From assembly GCA_033675265.1 (NCBI GenBank), contig JAUJYZ010001180.1:25001-89000 (forward strand): a stretch of 64,000 nt of DNA. Reading direction: 5' to 3'. Below, in pieces: positions 1 through 11,391 of the stretch. The position numbers and the translations under genes were made by a program. The stretch's first letter is position 1. The number at the start of each line of letters is the position of its first letter. Below the pieces are notes generated by a model. It did not search any database, had not been told where the DNA came from, and worked only from the letters and a program-made list of their open reading frames with translations. Origin of the DNA: Actinostola sp. cb2023. Its lineage: Eukaryota; Cnidaria; Anthozoa; Actiniaria; Actinostolidae.

Positions 1-1389
1 ATCTATATACCCTATACCAGACCTAAGCTTCAAAATCTATACCCTTACCAGACCTAGCTATGCTTCAAAATCTATACCCTAACCAGACACCTAAGCTTCA
101 AAAACTATACCCTTATGCCAGACCTAAGCTTCAAAATCTATACCCTATACCAGACCTAAGCTTCAAAATCTATAGATACCCTTAACCAGACCTAAGTTTT
201 AAAACTATACCCTATACCAGACCTAAGCTTCAAAATCTATATCCTATACCAGACCTAAGCTTTAAAATCTATACCCCTATAACCAGACCTAAGCTTCAAA
301 ATCTATACCCTATACCAGACCTAAGCTTCAAAATCTATAGATACCCTATACCAGACCTAAGCTTCAAAATTTATACCCTATACCAGACCTAAGCTTCAAA
401 ATCTATATCCTATACCAGACACCTAAGCTTTAAAATCTATACCCTATGCCAGACCTGAGCTTCAAAATCTATACCCTATGCCAGACCTAAGCTTCAAAAT
501 CTATAGATACCCTATACCAGACCTAAGCTTCAAAACTATACCCTATACCAGACCTAAGCTTCAAAATCTATATCCTATACCAGACACCTAAGCTTTAAAA
601 TCTATACCCTATGCCAGACCTGAGCTTCAAAATCTATACCCTATGCCAGACCTAAGCTTCAAAATCTATAGATACCCTATACCAAACCTAAGCTTCAAAA
701 CTATACCCTATACCAGACCTAAGCTTCAAAATCTATATCCTATACCAGACCTAAGCTTTAAAATCTAAATGCCAGACCTATACTCTATACCCTATGCCAG
801 ACCTAAGCTTCAAAATCTATAGCTACCAGACCTAAGCTTCAAACCTATAGCTATACCAGAAAGCTTCTATCTATACCCTATACCAGACCTAAGCTTCAAA
901 ATCTATACCCTATACCAGACCTAAGCTTCAAAATCTATACCCTATACCAGACCTAAGCTTCAAAATCTATAGAGACCCTATACCAGACCTGAGCTTCAAA
1001 ATCTATACCCTATACCAGACCTAAGCTTCAAAATCTATACCCTATACCAGACCTAAGCTTCAAAATCTTCAAAACCTAAGCTTCAAAATCTACCCTATAC
1101 CAGACCTAAGCTTCAAAATCTATACCCTATACCAGACCTAAGCTTCAAAATCTATACTCCTATACCAGACCTAAGCTTCAAAATCTATACCCTATACCAG
1201 ACCTAAGCTTCAAAATCTATACTCTATACCAGACCTAAGCTTCAAAATCTATAGATACCCTATACCAGACCTAAGCTTCAAAATCTATACCCTATACCAG
1301 ACCTAAGCTTCAAAATCTATACCCTATACCAGACCTAAGCTTCAAAATCTATACCCTATACCAGACCTAAGCTTCAAAATCTATACCCT
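1..1389. repeat. 32-bp satellite array
   Basis: About 43 head-to-tail copies of a ~32-bp unit containing aagcttcaaaatctatac followed by cctataccagac. Copies vary by small indels (extra 'agata', shortened 30-mers) and single substitutions. Every unit carries a HindIII-like aagctt. No reading frame persists. The array resumes for one unit after a transposon insertion (1891-1926), and a second block in opposite orientation lies at 4944-5425. Confidence 0.97.
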
Positions 1390-1890
1390 CAGGGGCGGAT
1401 CCAGGGGGAGGGTTCTGGGGGTTGCAACCCCCCCTATGCTTTTTTTTAATACCGCTTGTATAGTATGTCTGTCCGTAGGTCTCTTGCACTTTCAGCTCTC
1501 TCCCTCGTAAGAATAATATAATTCATTCATACTGTTTACACGACCGTTCGACTTCGAGGCCGGTTTGACTGATAACAGAAAGAACCTGCCGTTTTTAGCG
1601 TCAAAAACGTATGTGAAGCCTTCATACTTGTAACTGCTCACCCAAGAAGACTCTTCCAAGCATCTTTGTTGGATGTCCAATAAACTCAAAATTTTACTGA
1701 AAATTGAGTTTTGTTGTGTTAATAAAACAACTCCAGATCTCTAAAAATTGCATTTTAGAGCTTGTAGATTTCAACATTTTCTGGGGGGGCATGCCCCCAC
1801 ACCCCCCTAGTAGTTCGCGGCTTTGCCGCTCACACAACACAACGGCCGCAACACAACCCCCTGTTTGACAAAAACTTGGATCCGCCCCTG
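1390..1890. mobile_element. hAT-like MITE inserted in the satellite
   Basis: A 501-bp insertion begins CAGGGGCGGATCCAG and ends CTTGGATCCGCCCCTG, so the termini are inverted repeats. It is flanked by accct on both sides (1385-1389 and 1891-1895), which restores a normal satellite unit if the insertion is removed. The TIR start and short duplication resemble hAT superfamily elements, some of which make 5-6 bp duplications. The inside has only short unassigned ORFs on the minus strand (66 and 74 codons), so this is a non-autonomous copy. Confidence 0.85.
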
Positions 1891-1926
1891 ACCCTATACC
1901 AGACCTAAGCTTCAAAATCTATACCC
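1891..1926. repeat. Last satellite unit after the MITE
   Basis: One further unit of the 32-bp satellite in the same phase and orientation as 1-1389. From 1927 to about 2430 I see only unique AT-rich sequence with a short inverted pair (gggatccctgtggt near 2266 and its complement near 2325). Confidence 0.9.
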
Positions 1927-2436
1927 AATCAGTGATTAACATTGAAAGTTCGTGACCAATTTGAAGCTAATTTTTTTATTTTGCCGCTACTACGGAAATT
2001 GATGTCGTGGAAATTAACACTCACAAAAATTAACGACCGACTTTAATATTAACGCTACAAAAAAATACAACTACAGTATCCAATGATTTCAGTTGTTTAA
2101 TAGTGAATACCTTCTATTGTGATGAATATTTGAAAGGAGAAATGATCTCCTTGTATCTAAAAAGCTTGATCAAATGTCAGACTAATAATTGTTATTTTCT
2201 TGTAATCAATATGAGAATCTTTTTTTATCAATCAAATATTTAGATTGCTGTCTAAATGACCGGTTGGGATCCCTGTGGTGTGAAATCTAGAGGGAGACTG
2301 AGCAAGAAGGAAGTTATTCATATACCACAGGAATCCCAAAAGTCTGTTCGCAACATGGATAAATTATTATGTTCTAATATTTTGGTATGTAGAAAGTTTA
2401 TAAATTATTATTATTTTTGATCAAAGCTGTCATGTC

Positions 2437-2547
2437 ACATTTACAATATTCGTGACGGATGTCGTATCTTATTTACAATCTCTCGCCTTCGGCTCGAGAT
2501 TATAAATAAGATACAACATTGCCACTCATATTGTAAATACTACTTAC
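2437..2547. repeat. Palindromic MITE-like hairpin
   Basis: An inverted repeat folds around ctcgccttcggctcgag. The arms include gtatcttatttacaatctc and its near-complement ataaataagatacaac, with an outer pair around atttacaatat. No coding potential. Confidence 0.75.
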
Positions 2548-2703
2548 AATACTCAAGAAACTAGACGCTCACGGAACTATACAACAAAAGCTATGATAAA
2601 CAAAAAGCGACAATTTGACACTAACATTACCCCTCCTATAAGGGAGGTGTACGATCGATCCTTATAATACTCCCGTTTCGAGTTTGTTTAGACACCGATG
2701 TAC

Positions 2704-2878
2704 TCCTTGACAAAAGACGCGTTTGCTCAGGCTTAGCCTCAACCCAGAGAATAACCCGTGCAATTAAAAATGGTTTCTATTGTTGAATGTCAACACTTTT
2801 TCGCGTTCTCGTCGGTATTTGTGAATAATTTACTCTGAATTGAGGCTTAGCCTGAGCAAATGCGTCGTTTGTCAAGGA
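2704..2878. repeat. Dispersed inverted-repeat element, copy 1
   Basis: Termini at 2704-2742 and 2841-2878 are inverted copies containing tgctcaggcttagcctca. A long piece of the same element recurs inverted at about 26566-26690, including gaatgtcaacactttttcg and the cgtcggtatttgtgaataat part. It is a non-coding dispersed repeat, probably a MITE. Confidence 0.8.
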
Positions 2879-2906
2879 CAGCGGTCATCGCTTAACAACT
2901 CGAAAC

Positions 2907-3607
2907 TGGAGTATTCTAAAGTTAGTGCATAATGCGTCTAGATAAGGTGCATCTATGTCAATTAAATAAATACAATAAAGTGTCCAATAAAGTGTTCATT
3001 CTACTTGATTCTTGCTTTCAAGTGTTCATTCTGCGTGATTCTAGTTTTCAAGTAGTTAAATTAATAATGGTAATAGGACTGAGTGGAGTCCAATTCGGTC
3101 TGTAATCATACGAGTGATAAACAAAATTGGATGACCGTGTAGCGGGAGTTCAATTTGTTTATCACGAGTATGATTACAGACAGAAATGGACGACACGAAG
3201 TCCTGTTACCAATTAATCATAACTATTACAATTTCCGAGAAAAAAGATCTTCATGAGAAACAATGCTAAAATGCCCCAAAACAATGACATATTTTGGTGA
3301 AAAAGCGAGAAAAGTTATTCTCAAACTCATTAATTATTAATGAGGTAACCAGCCAATCGGGTGCATCAAATCCGGTCACATGATGGACCTTGAAACCCCG
3401 GAAAGTCCGCTCAAGAGTACTTTGAAATGCATTTCAAAGTACAAGGAATTTGTAAATCCATTTCAAAATCCAAGGACTTTGAAATGATGGATTTCAAAGT
3501 ACTCTTTCCTGAGTTCTTATCCCTCATATAACAATCCTCGGGACCTTGGACAGAGTAGATTCATTATTCTAGACGCATTATGCGGCACTAACTTTAGAAT
3601 ACTCCAG
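2907..3607. repeat. Long-range inverted repeat pair
   Basis: The stretch at about 2916-2945 (ctggagtattctaaagttag then tgcataatgcgtctaga) is found inverted at about 3569-3607. This pair crosses the boundary of the 3326-4937 TIR element rather than nesting in it, so at least one rearrangement or overlapping insertion happened here. Confidence 0.7.
3060..3226. repeat. Palindromic MITE
   Basis: Ends attaataatggtaatagga and cctgttaccaattaat are inverted repeats. A second inner pair, ctgtaatcatac..gataaacaaa and tttgtttatcacgagtatga, extends the hairpin. Nothing coding inside. Confidence 0.8.
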
Positions 3608-4937
3608 CCCGAAAAAGTCCTCCATCGGTTGTAAAGCGCATTGAGACAATGTGAAATGCATCTCTTCAGGACTTTTAAGGTAAATAAGGATAAGACAGAA
3701 GTCTTATGCCTAGGTCAAGAAAATGTGATTACAGCGAAAGACATAAATATGGATCAAATAAAATCTGAGGTCAAAATTCTCAGCCTTTTCTTTACCTACG
3801 ACCAATTATCTCAAAAAAAACTTAATTTTGACTCTATAATTAAATCACTGAAAACTTCACTTAACCTTTGGAAATGGAGAGGTCTGACCTTATTAGGAAT
3901 AATACAAATCATCAAATAATTTGCTATACCAAAGAATATGTATCTCGGCTTCTAGCTCCTTTACCTGTGAGTAAAGATTTTCTTAGTGAACTAAACAAGC
4001 TATTGTTTAATTTTGTTTGGAATGGAAAAGACAAAGTTAAACGTGCTGCTTTAATAAATGATATTGGAGATGGAGGTCTTTAGAATGCCCGATATTGAGT
4101 CGTTAATTCAAACACAAAGGATAATTTGTCTTAAGAGGTACCTCGAAAATTCTGCGTCTTCTTGGAAACTCTTTTTGAAATATTACAAGAAAAATCTAGG
4201 TGGAGATCTTCTTTTTAACTGTAATTTTGAGCTATCTAAATTGTCTCTTTGCTTTTCCGGGATAAAATCTTGCAACTCTTTATTTATTGCCTTTAGGCCA
4301 TTGCATGTAATAATTAATGAGTATGAGAAGTCGTTCCAAAACCTCGAATTCGGACTAGAATGTTACGGAACGACCACGCCTCAAAACGAGACCAAACCAC
4401 GTGGTCTTCTGAGCGGTTTGGCCGTAAAAAAGAACTATAATACAATATAATTCGATTGCAATGCAGAACATTTTTTTAAATGATATTAGAACTTAAGTAA
4501 ACTCAATGTTTTGGATAAAATTGGATATTGCGAAAAATCTGTCCGTGTTTTTTGGATTAAAGTTTTGGAATCACTTTAGATTGACATAATTCATAACCTG
4601 AGCAAGTTTTAGCAAAATCGTTGGAGCTAAAGCACGGCCGCATGAAGAAAACCAAAATTAAGCACTGAAATTATAATTAGCTCCAACGATTGCTTGATTG
4701 TATTTCCTGTCAGAAATTAAGTTATTCATTTATATGATATTTCTATTCCAAGGACTTGAACTGATATTTCCAGTCCCAGGACTTGAAATAATATTTCAAA
4801 GTACTCTGGAAACTTCTAGAGCGGACTTGAAATCAATCCAAAGTACTCTAGAGCGGACTTTCCGGGGTATCCAGTTCCATCATGTGACCAAATTGAGGGC
4901 ACCTGGTTGGCTGTTTACATCATGAATAATTAATGAG
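3326..4937. mobile_element. TIR element with a LINE fragment inside
   Basis: The left end (3326-3413: ctcattaattattaatgagg..ggtcacatgatgga..ccccggaaagtccgctc) is repeated inverted at 4847-4937. The next internal parts on both sides are rich in the word tttcaaagtact. A decayed LINE fragment occupies the centre. No transposase was seen, so a non-autonomous DNA element invaded by a LINE is the simplest reading. Confidence 0.75.
3641..4450 (+). pseudogene. LINE reverse transcriptase C-terminal region, frameshifted
   Basis: Three overlapping plus-strand frames (3641-3919, 3868-4083, 4058-4450) together read like the region downstream of the RT domain of an L1/Tx1-type non-LTR retrotransposon. Recognisable motifs in order are LWKWRGLTLLG, LLFNFVWNGKDKVKR, IGDGGL and IQTQRIICLKRYL. 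At least two frameshifts separate them, and neither the catalytic RT motifs nor the endonuclease is present. The family call rests on recognised motif order. The copy is dead and 5' truncated. Confidence 0.75.
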
Positions 4938-4943
4938 CTTTTG

Positions 4944-5425
4944 AAGCTTAGGTCTGGGATAGGGTATAGATTTTGAAGCTTAGGTCTGGTATAGGGTAAA
5001 GATTTTGAAGCTTAGGTCTGGGATAGGGTATAGATTTTGAAGCTTAAGTCTGGTATAGGGTATAGATTTTGAAGCTTAGGTCTGGTATAGGGTATACTTT
5101 TTGAAGCTTAGGTCTGGTATAGGGTATAGATTTTGAAACTTAGGTCTGGGATAGGGTATAGATTTTCAAGCTTAGGTCTGCTATAGGGTATAGATTTTCA
5201 AGCTTAGGTCTGGAATAGGGTATAGATTTTGAAGCTTAAGTTTGGGTATAGGGTATAGATTTTGATGCTTAGGTCTGGTATAGGGTATATATTTTGAAGC
5301 TTAGGTCTGGTATAGAGTATGGATTTTGAAGCTTAGGTCTGGTATAAGGTATATATTTTTTTGAAGCTTGGTCTGGTATAGGGTATAGATTTTGAAGCTT
5401 AGGTCTGGTATAGGGTACGGAAAAT
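4944..5425. repeat. 32-bp satellite, inverted block
   Basis: About 15 copies of the same 32-bp satellite as at the window start, but reverse-complemented (gaagcttaggtctggtatag then ggtatagatttt). Copies are more diverged than in the first block. The two blocks face each other across 3 kb of transposon sequence. Confidence 0.95.
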
Positions 5426-5511
5426 TTCCGATTGTAGGTCTAGAATATAGGGTAACGTTTTTAGGATCACGGCGGCACACCCCTACCCCAAAAATGGCCG
5501 AGCATCCATTT

Positions 5512-5818
5512 CATCCATCCATCCATCCATCCATCCATCCATCCATCCATCCATCCATCCATCCATCCATCCATCCATCCATCCATCCATCCATCCATCC
5601 ATCCATCCATCCATCCATCCATCCATCCATCCATCCATCCATCCATCCATCCATCCATCCATCCATCCATCCATCCATCCATCCATCCATCCATCCATCC
5701 ATCCATCCATCCATCCATCCATCCATCCATCCATCCATCCATCCATCCATCCATCCATCCATCCATCCATCCATCCATCCATCCATCCATCCATCCATCC
5801 ATCCATCCATCCATCCAT
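5512..5818. repeat. (CATC)n microsatellite
   Basis: About 77 uninterrupted tetranucleotide units. It is open in several frames only because a 4-bp repeat cycles through four codons without a stop; it is not a gene. Confidence 0.99.
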
Positions 5819-6166
5819 TTTGTTTCCTCCCGTCGATGACAATTCATGGAGAGCTAAATTAATAAAAATATTTGCAAGATATTTGTAATCACAATTCGGT
5901 ATCGTACAGCTTCTACACACTGCTGACTCTGTCACTAAAAGAATAAAGAATAAAAAGAAATACGAGAACACCCGTAATGATTGTAAAACCAAGGTGGCTA
6001 ATAAAGTTTTTTATTATTAATTTTATCGCCAACTCGAGGGACAAAATTAAAAAGAGACTAATTCATGGGACAATTTGATTTTTCCTCCAATCAAATGATT
6101 TTCAGAACATCACATGCTGGGCTGGTCCACTCTCTTATGTCACTTGGATATAAACAATATTTACAA

Positions 6167-6167
<1 letters not shown>

Positions 6168-6224
<57 letters not shown>
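6168..6224. repeat. (ATT)n microsatellite
   Basis: About 19 units of att. The flanks (5830-6380) hold nothing recognisable. Confidence 0.97.
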
Positions 6225-6226
<2 letters not shown>

Positions 6227-7361
6227 AATATAGCATATTCGTATAGTATTCATATGAATAGCATCTTAATTTCGACCATTTAATTGGAATAATGATTTGC
6301 TACAACCCTATGCTTTTCTTCAAATAATGATACTGATCCAATGCAATGAATATTGTATTTTTATATATCATTGTGATATAACCACAGGCAGCCCAATCTC
6401 TTTATCTGATAATATTTAGCGTATCAACAAAGCCATAAATACGAATATATATTTACGAAAATACGAATTCTTTGAAATACATATCAAACTTATGTTATAC
6501 AAAAGGTCATTGTTTCACATATGCAGATGAGGCGAGTCTTGTTTAGGCGAAAAACAGCATGATTTTGATACATTTTTGCTTTTTACTGCATTGTTAAAAT
6601 ACAAATCAAAAACCTACCAACGGAATATCAAAGACGAATATGTAAGGAATGAATAAGCTGGCAATTCAAGCACAAATAAAGAGGTTTGAAGGTGGCATTT
6701 TCCGTTTCTTCAAAGTCAATCGAACTGAAATCTCTGAAGAGATATAGGAGAGCGTGACATACGCTGTACACAAAATCCCTCTGAATTCTTTGGGAATTGT
6801 GTCAATCAAAAACCTACTGCCGGATTCTAATGCTCTGTAATTGTACGCGCATTTTGATATAAAATACATGTATATTAAACTTAATTAAGCGGTGGCAAAA
6901 TGAATTCTAAAACTCTTTGTTTGGTAATTGTGAACATCATATTGGTGCTCTGTATCGCGGTCTGTATGTGTAGAAGCTACATAGGCCGGGGAATTCGCAA
7001 ATAAATTATGGCTCGGAAAGGACGTTTTTTGAAGGCAATTTCCAATATTTACACGCACGAGATCAATAAGTTAGTTCGAATTTGTGATATATTTTCACGT
7101 TGAGGAAACATATGCAGCTTTTCCATCCTCTCTTATATTTTAGCTACCTGATTTACACATATTGTCAAAGGAAAAATATGAATTCAGAAATGATAAACCA
7201 GTCACGTACGAATCTGCTTTATTTAGCGGTCATAGTGAACCAAATTGCTGGATCAATCGGGCCTCACGTGCATTAGTAAACAAAGCATTAACAAAAAACG
7301 TTGTCCGCGTGATACTGGATCCCAACAGGAGCAAATGTTCAATGATGCAGGACATAAGTTT

Positions 7362-7600
7362 GATATGAAACACGAAATACATTTGTATGACATTTCATGT
7401 GTCCGCTGCAGTTGTTATTTTTACGATTTTAAAAGGCCTTATTTCATTTTTTTTTTCTTACCTCCGATCCCCCCTCTAAATAAGAGGGGGGATCGGAGGT
7501 AAGAAACAAAAAATTGAAATAAGGCCTTAATCGTAAAAATAACAACTGCAGCGGACACATGAAATGTCATACAAATATATTTCGTGTTTTTATTTCAAAG
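7362..7600. repeat. Near-perfect ~230-bp palindrome
   Basis: Arms of roughly 110 bp meet at cctctaaataagaggg. They include cttacctccgatccccc, aaggccttattt and cgctgcagttgttattttta with their complements. It is nested in the 6383-7834 element and looks like a separate foldback insertion. Confidence 0.9.
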
Positions 7601-7619
7601 AATTCGTATTTTTGCAACT

Positions 7620-7762
7620 AGAGTGCAAACCATATGTCCGTGAAACAGTACAAACTATTTAGTACTAAATAGCACTGATGAAACAATAGAAAACAATAGA
7701 GCTAACACTATTTAGTACTAATTAGTAATAGTACTATTTCACGGACATATGGTTTGCACTCT
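7620..7762. repeat. Palindromic MITE
   Basis: Termini agagtgcaaaccatatgtcc and its complement, continuing gtgaaa/tttcac. The middle is built from actatttagtacta words, themselves palindromic. Nested in the same TIR element. Confidence 0.88.
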
Positions 7763-8082
7763 ATAAATTTCCATCTATTTATGGCTTTGTTGATACGCTA
7801 AATATTGTCAGATAAAGAGATTGGGCTGCCTGTGATATAACATATACGCAGAGCTCCATTCAAACCAGCTTTTCAGTTGCTGAACCTGGACACCTTTGCT
7901 TAAATATTGCTAATAAATTCACATTGCCCAATCAAAGCACCAGGTGGTGGATTCCATCAGCTTATGCTGCAATGTAATTATTTTACTAAAAATCGATCTA
8001 AGATCTATCTATCCATTTGACGTTTCATGTTTTTCATAGTATAGTAATGTTTATAGTCAACAAACCCACTATTTTCTGTTAG

Positions 8083-8224
8083 AGTGAGTTCCAATAAACC
8101 TGGGCATAACTAACTACACCAATACACACTATTAGACACTCACTCTTTTGTTTCCTTTTGTTTATTTGCATCTAATAAAGACTGACAGCTAATTAGTAGT
8201 GCCCAAGTTTATTGGAATGACCCT
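8083..8224. mobile_element. MITE with ~23-bp TIRs
   Basis: The left end contains ttccaataaacctgggca (about 8089-8106) and the right end tgcccaagtttattggaa (about 8200-8217). One mismatch separates the arms. The centre contains cactcactcttttg and no gene. Confidence 0.8.
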
Positions 8225-8288
8225 ATGTTGTTCCCGGATGTTGTTTTCAATTGCATAGTCAGTCAAAAGGCATAATTCACGTTTAGAT

Positions 8289-8623
8289 GAATGAGGGTTT
8301 ATCAAAACTCATAGGACAAAAAATCATAGCTGGAAAGAGCTCGTTGAAATGAGACAAAAATTGAAGTTTGGAAAAGATCGCTTCACAAATTGCGAAGATA
8401 CGAATTTTCAAAAATCGAAATTTTATATGAAAACCTTTGGAAATTACGCTTGCCTCCAACAAAGGTTTTCATACAAAATTTCAATTTTTGAAAATTCATA
8501 TCTTCGCAATTTGTGAAGCTTTTTTTCCAAACTTCACATTTTACTCATTTCAACGAGCTCTTTCCAGCTATGCTAATCATTTTTTGTCCTATGAGTTTTG
8601 AAATTACGTGATAAACCCTCATT
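8289..8623. repeat. 335-bp palindromic MITE
   Basis: A nearly full-length inverted repeat with arms of ~150 bp: aatgagggtttatcaaaact, gctggaaagagctcgttgaa and aattgcgaagata recur inverted in the right arm. A related half-element lies at 45064-45225, so this is a dispersed family. Confidence 0.9.
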
Positions 8624-8843
8624 GGACGCAACTAGATATGACATGTTTTTATGCGTGGGTACAGAAATCAACTTAATTGCAACAGCTTGTTCGTTTATGT
8701 GTTGCAGTTGTATTTCAATAAAAGTTATTGAAAAGGAAAAAACAGTTGGCAGTCAAGAGTATCATCGCGAATATGAGGCTCGGTTTCTACATGAACTGAC
8801 TTTCGTTCCTCGATTACGACTTGGAAAAGCAGGTATATAGATA

Positions 8844-9085
8844 GAGTATATAGATATTCGTACTCCTTACCACCTTTCTTTCTAACCCCAAGGACAAACT
8901 TAATGGACAATTCTTGCAGCTCGCTTGGAGGAATATTTTCCAAATTCCTGTTCTCATCTTCATTTTCAAGAAATTCTTAGACTATTTTCACGTCGTATAA
9001 CGTCTTCTTTTTTGTATTTTCATTCTCTTGTTCCTCGCTAAAGATATTTATGTACTCGTCAGTCACTTTGACAAACCTGTCGCTC
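8844..9085 (-). pseudogene. Crypton-type tyrosine recombinase N-terminal fragment
   Basis: Reading the minus strand from about 9085 to 8844 gives a helical, charged protein with one stop: FVKVTDEYINIFSEEQEN, then KKKTLYDVKIV-stop-EFLENEDE, then IPPSELQELSIKFVLGV and RKKGGKEYE. This order resembles the N-terminal domain of Crypton/DUF3504 recombinases and their domesticated relatives (KCTD1/QRICH1/ZMYM-type). The frame runs into a short TA-rich repeat near 8840 where homology ends. An upstream ATG (minus strand, near 9095) is out of frame by one base. Only a fragment remains and the recombinase catalytic part is absent. Confidence 0.6.
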
Positions 9086-9651
9086 GCGCGCCATTTTGAC
9101 TTCGGTTGCAAACTTGCAACGCACGTAATAAAGTGAGCGGGAAAACATCGGAAGTGACGTCATCGATATCTTCACGTGTCAGGATATGGAAAATATGTCA
9201 CAGAAGTCCCGGATGTAGTTCGTACGAAAAATACGAGCGACCTATTTCCTGGCACTAATGTCTATATAATAAAATTTGATTTAAGAACCAAGGTTTAACT
9301 AGGTTTGATTAGATTACTTGGTATATAGTATTTAGGTGAGGTGAAATTAATGAATGTACAACATATGGTTCCTGTTCAAGACTGATTTACTTGTCAACAC
9401 TCATCAACTCCATACTCTACGCCTAGTGGAATACATACTAGGGTGTAAAGTTAGTTAGCATTGTTCAAAGGTTTTTTAAAGTGTTCAATTTGGGTTAATA
9501 AGTCCCCAAAATTCCTTATTGTGTATATCTCAACCTTAACAGCAATAAATGAACATCATAAATGTTCACAGTAAATAAGAACCTGATAATCGACTTACCA
9601 AGTTCAACCTAATAAATCCATGTACCAAAATGAAAACCTTATAAAGTATTA

Positions 9652-9799
9652 TAGGTAAATTCATTGGCTGACGAGGGAATTCCACGTTGAATTCACGAGA
9701 AAAGGCGATATCGCACAAGTCGCGAAGCGACGAGTGCGATATCGCCTTTTCGAGTGAATTCAACGTGGAATTCACGAGTCGAGCCAATGAATTTTCCTT
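9652..9799. repeat. Palindromic MITE, copy A
   Basis: Arms of about 65 bp (aggtaaattcattggct..gaattccacgttgaattc..aaaggcgatatcgcac) meet at cgcgaagcgacgag. Copy B lies at 11245-11391 and is nearly identical, so the element moved recently. It is followed by gaatcccatagc. Confidence 0.92.
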
Positions 9800-11244
9800 G
9801 AATCCCATAGCGTTCTCTTTGTTTTGAAAAATATATAGTTTTTAGACAATCTTGAGTCGCTATATCGCGCGTCGCTAAGAAAGCCAGTGCAGTGTTCAGT
9901 CTTTCGCTACGCTAGCCAATTCCTAGGAATCAAGCAAAATTGAATACTAAAATCAGTTTATCTGCATGAACTTGAAGACAAAAGTTGTTTTCTTCAGTCG
10001 TTTTAACGTCTAGATTTAGGGTCAATCTACAACAGAAACACAGCCATAGATTTAGATATGGATAACCAGTTCATAGTTAACGAAAACTTACAACCAAAAA
10101 GACTAAAAGTGATCAGTGACAGGCTCGAAGTTCAGTTCAAGTTTTCACAATCAATGAATCAGTCTTGTCAAACCTGTAAGTATGCTTTTCTGATGTTATT
10201 CAGTTAACAAAGAAGTTAATTGGAAATACACGAAAATACGGACTTATTCTATCCTCATAAGACTTAAGAGCTTCAATAAATCGTTCAAATTTTCTCAACT
10301 GACCGTTTCTTGTTGCTTTCAATCCGATCAGAGAACTGAGTGCCGCTTGCATGAGAAGTTGAATCTAGTGAACTTCAACATTTCACAGGACATTGATGGA
10401 TTTGTTAACTACCTTACTGAATGCTGAAGATTCTCAGGCAAAATAGTTCTTTCAAAGCCATATTTATTGATAAAGATGCAGAGAGGAGGCGATAGCTCTG
10501 ATTCAGTGAGTGAAGCTACTACATGACTTGTACAAAACAAGTACACAAGGCTCAAAGTAAAAGGCAGCCGATCGACTGACAAGCAAAGAGAACACAACTG
10601 GAACACGGGATAAATTTGCAGTTTTGTATGATTACAGGTACAGATTTTGCTAGGTGTAAATGCTGAATTAAATTGGACTGATTTTGTTGTTTATCTGTTG
10701 GCTTAATCTATTAGATTGTGGTTGCTTTATGCCGGGTGAAAAAATGTCATGATTTGCTGTCGTTGTACTTCGTGGTCTCTCTTTCAAACATCGATTCTCA
10801 TCTCGCTTTAATAGATTTCTTTACATCGATTATATTTAGTGCTAGAGATGCTAAAGCCAGATTCAAAACGATTTGCTTTGCTTTCGTGTTCAGTTTATAT
10901 TTAAGCTTAAGTTGAGAAGACACTTGAAGTACAACTGAAAAAGCGTAAAGATTTTTCAGTATTCTGTGTTTGTGACATTAATTTCACTTCGATGAAAATG
11001 AATTTTACAAATGACAAATGAGAGCAAACAAAGCTAAAATATTGATTTGACCTCAACTCTCAATCCATCCTTTGTACGCGTATATCGTATCTTAGCCACA
11101 GCCTCGCTTTCATCTCGCAATTCCACGCTAAATACCCATTGCATCCGGTTTGCAAAGCACCCAATTCCACGCTGAATACCCTCTCAGCCGGTTTGCTTCT
11201 CAGCCAATCAGCGCGCGAGTTTCATATGAGCTATGGGATTCTAT
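9800..11244. other. AT-rich DNA between two MITE copies
   Basis: Apart from the possible exon at 10058, no gene, RNA or repeat array is visible. Near 11100-11210 an imperfect duplication occurs (aattccacgctaaataccc and aattccacgctgaataccct), followed by the CCAAT-like ccaatcagcgcgcgag. Confidence 0.5.
10058..10175 (+). CDS. Possible first coding exon, unknown protein
   Basis: An ATG at 10058 opens 39 codons (MDNQFIVNENLQPKRLKVIS..) that end at a consensus donor, acct|gtaagt. Read through, the frame stops 12 codons later. The peptide is hydrophilic and matches no family I recognise. No second exon could be linked. It lies between the two copies of a palindromic MITE. It may be a chance ORF; the donor consensus and ATG context are the only support. 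Confidence 0.25.
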
Positions 11245-11391
11245 AGGTAAATTCATTTGCTGACGAGGGAATTCCACGTTGAATTCACGAGAAAAGGCGA
11301 TATCGCACAAGTCGCGAAGCGACGAGTGCGATATCGCCTTTTCGAGTGAATTCAACGTGGAATTCACGAGTCGAGCCAATGAATTTTCCTT
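11245..11391. repeat. Palindromic MITE, copy B
   Basis: Second copy of the palindrome at 9652-9799 in the same orientation. Its outer flanks ctatgggattctat and gaatcgtatagc are themselves inverted, so the true terminus may be GCTAT..GATTC, a motif also present near the 5' side of the Crypton remnant (gctatacgattc, 13059-13070). From 11400 to 12180 nothing else is recognisable. Confidence 0.9.

Larger units (their letters stand above)
6383..7834. mobile_element. 1.45-kb TIR transposon, non-autonomous
   Basis: The termini CACAGGCAGCCCAATCTC and its complement form inverted repeats of about 57 bp that continue through tttatctga and cgtatcaacaaagcc. The sequence atataac lies directly outside both ends (6376-6382 and 7835-7841), a 7-bp target duplication candidate. 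Two large hairpins lie inside. No transposase frame is visible. Length, TIR and duplication size suit a hAT- or MULE-like non-autonomous element; superfamily is uncertain. Confidence 0.8.

Noticed and set aside
1..1389. Possible CRISPR array or telomeric repeat
   Set aside because: The units are contiguous with no unique spacers, the host is a eukaryote, and the unit is not a TTAGGG-type telomere repeat.
5392..5992. Long ORFs of HPSI or MDGW repeats on both strands
   Set aside because: They are translations of the (CATC)n microsatellite.
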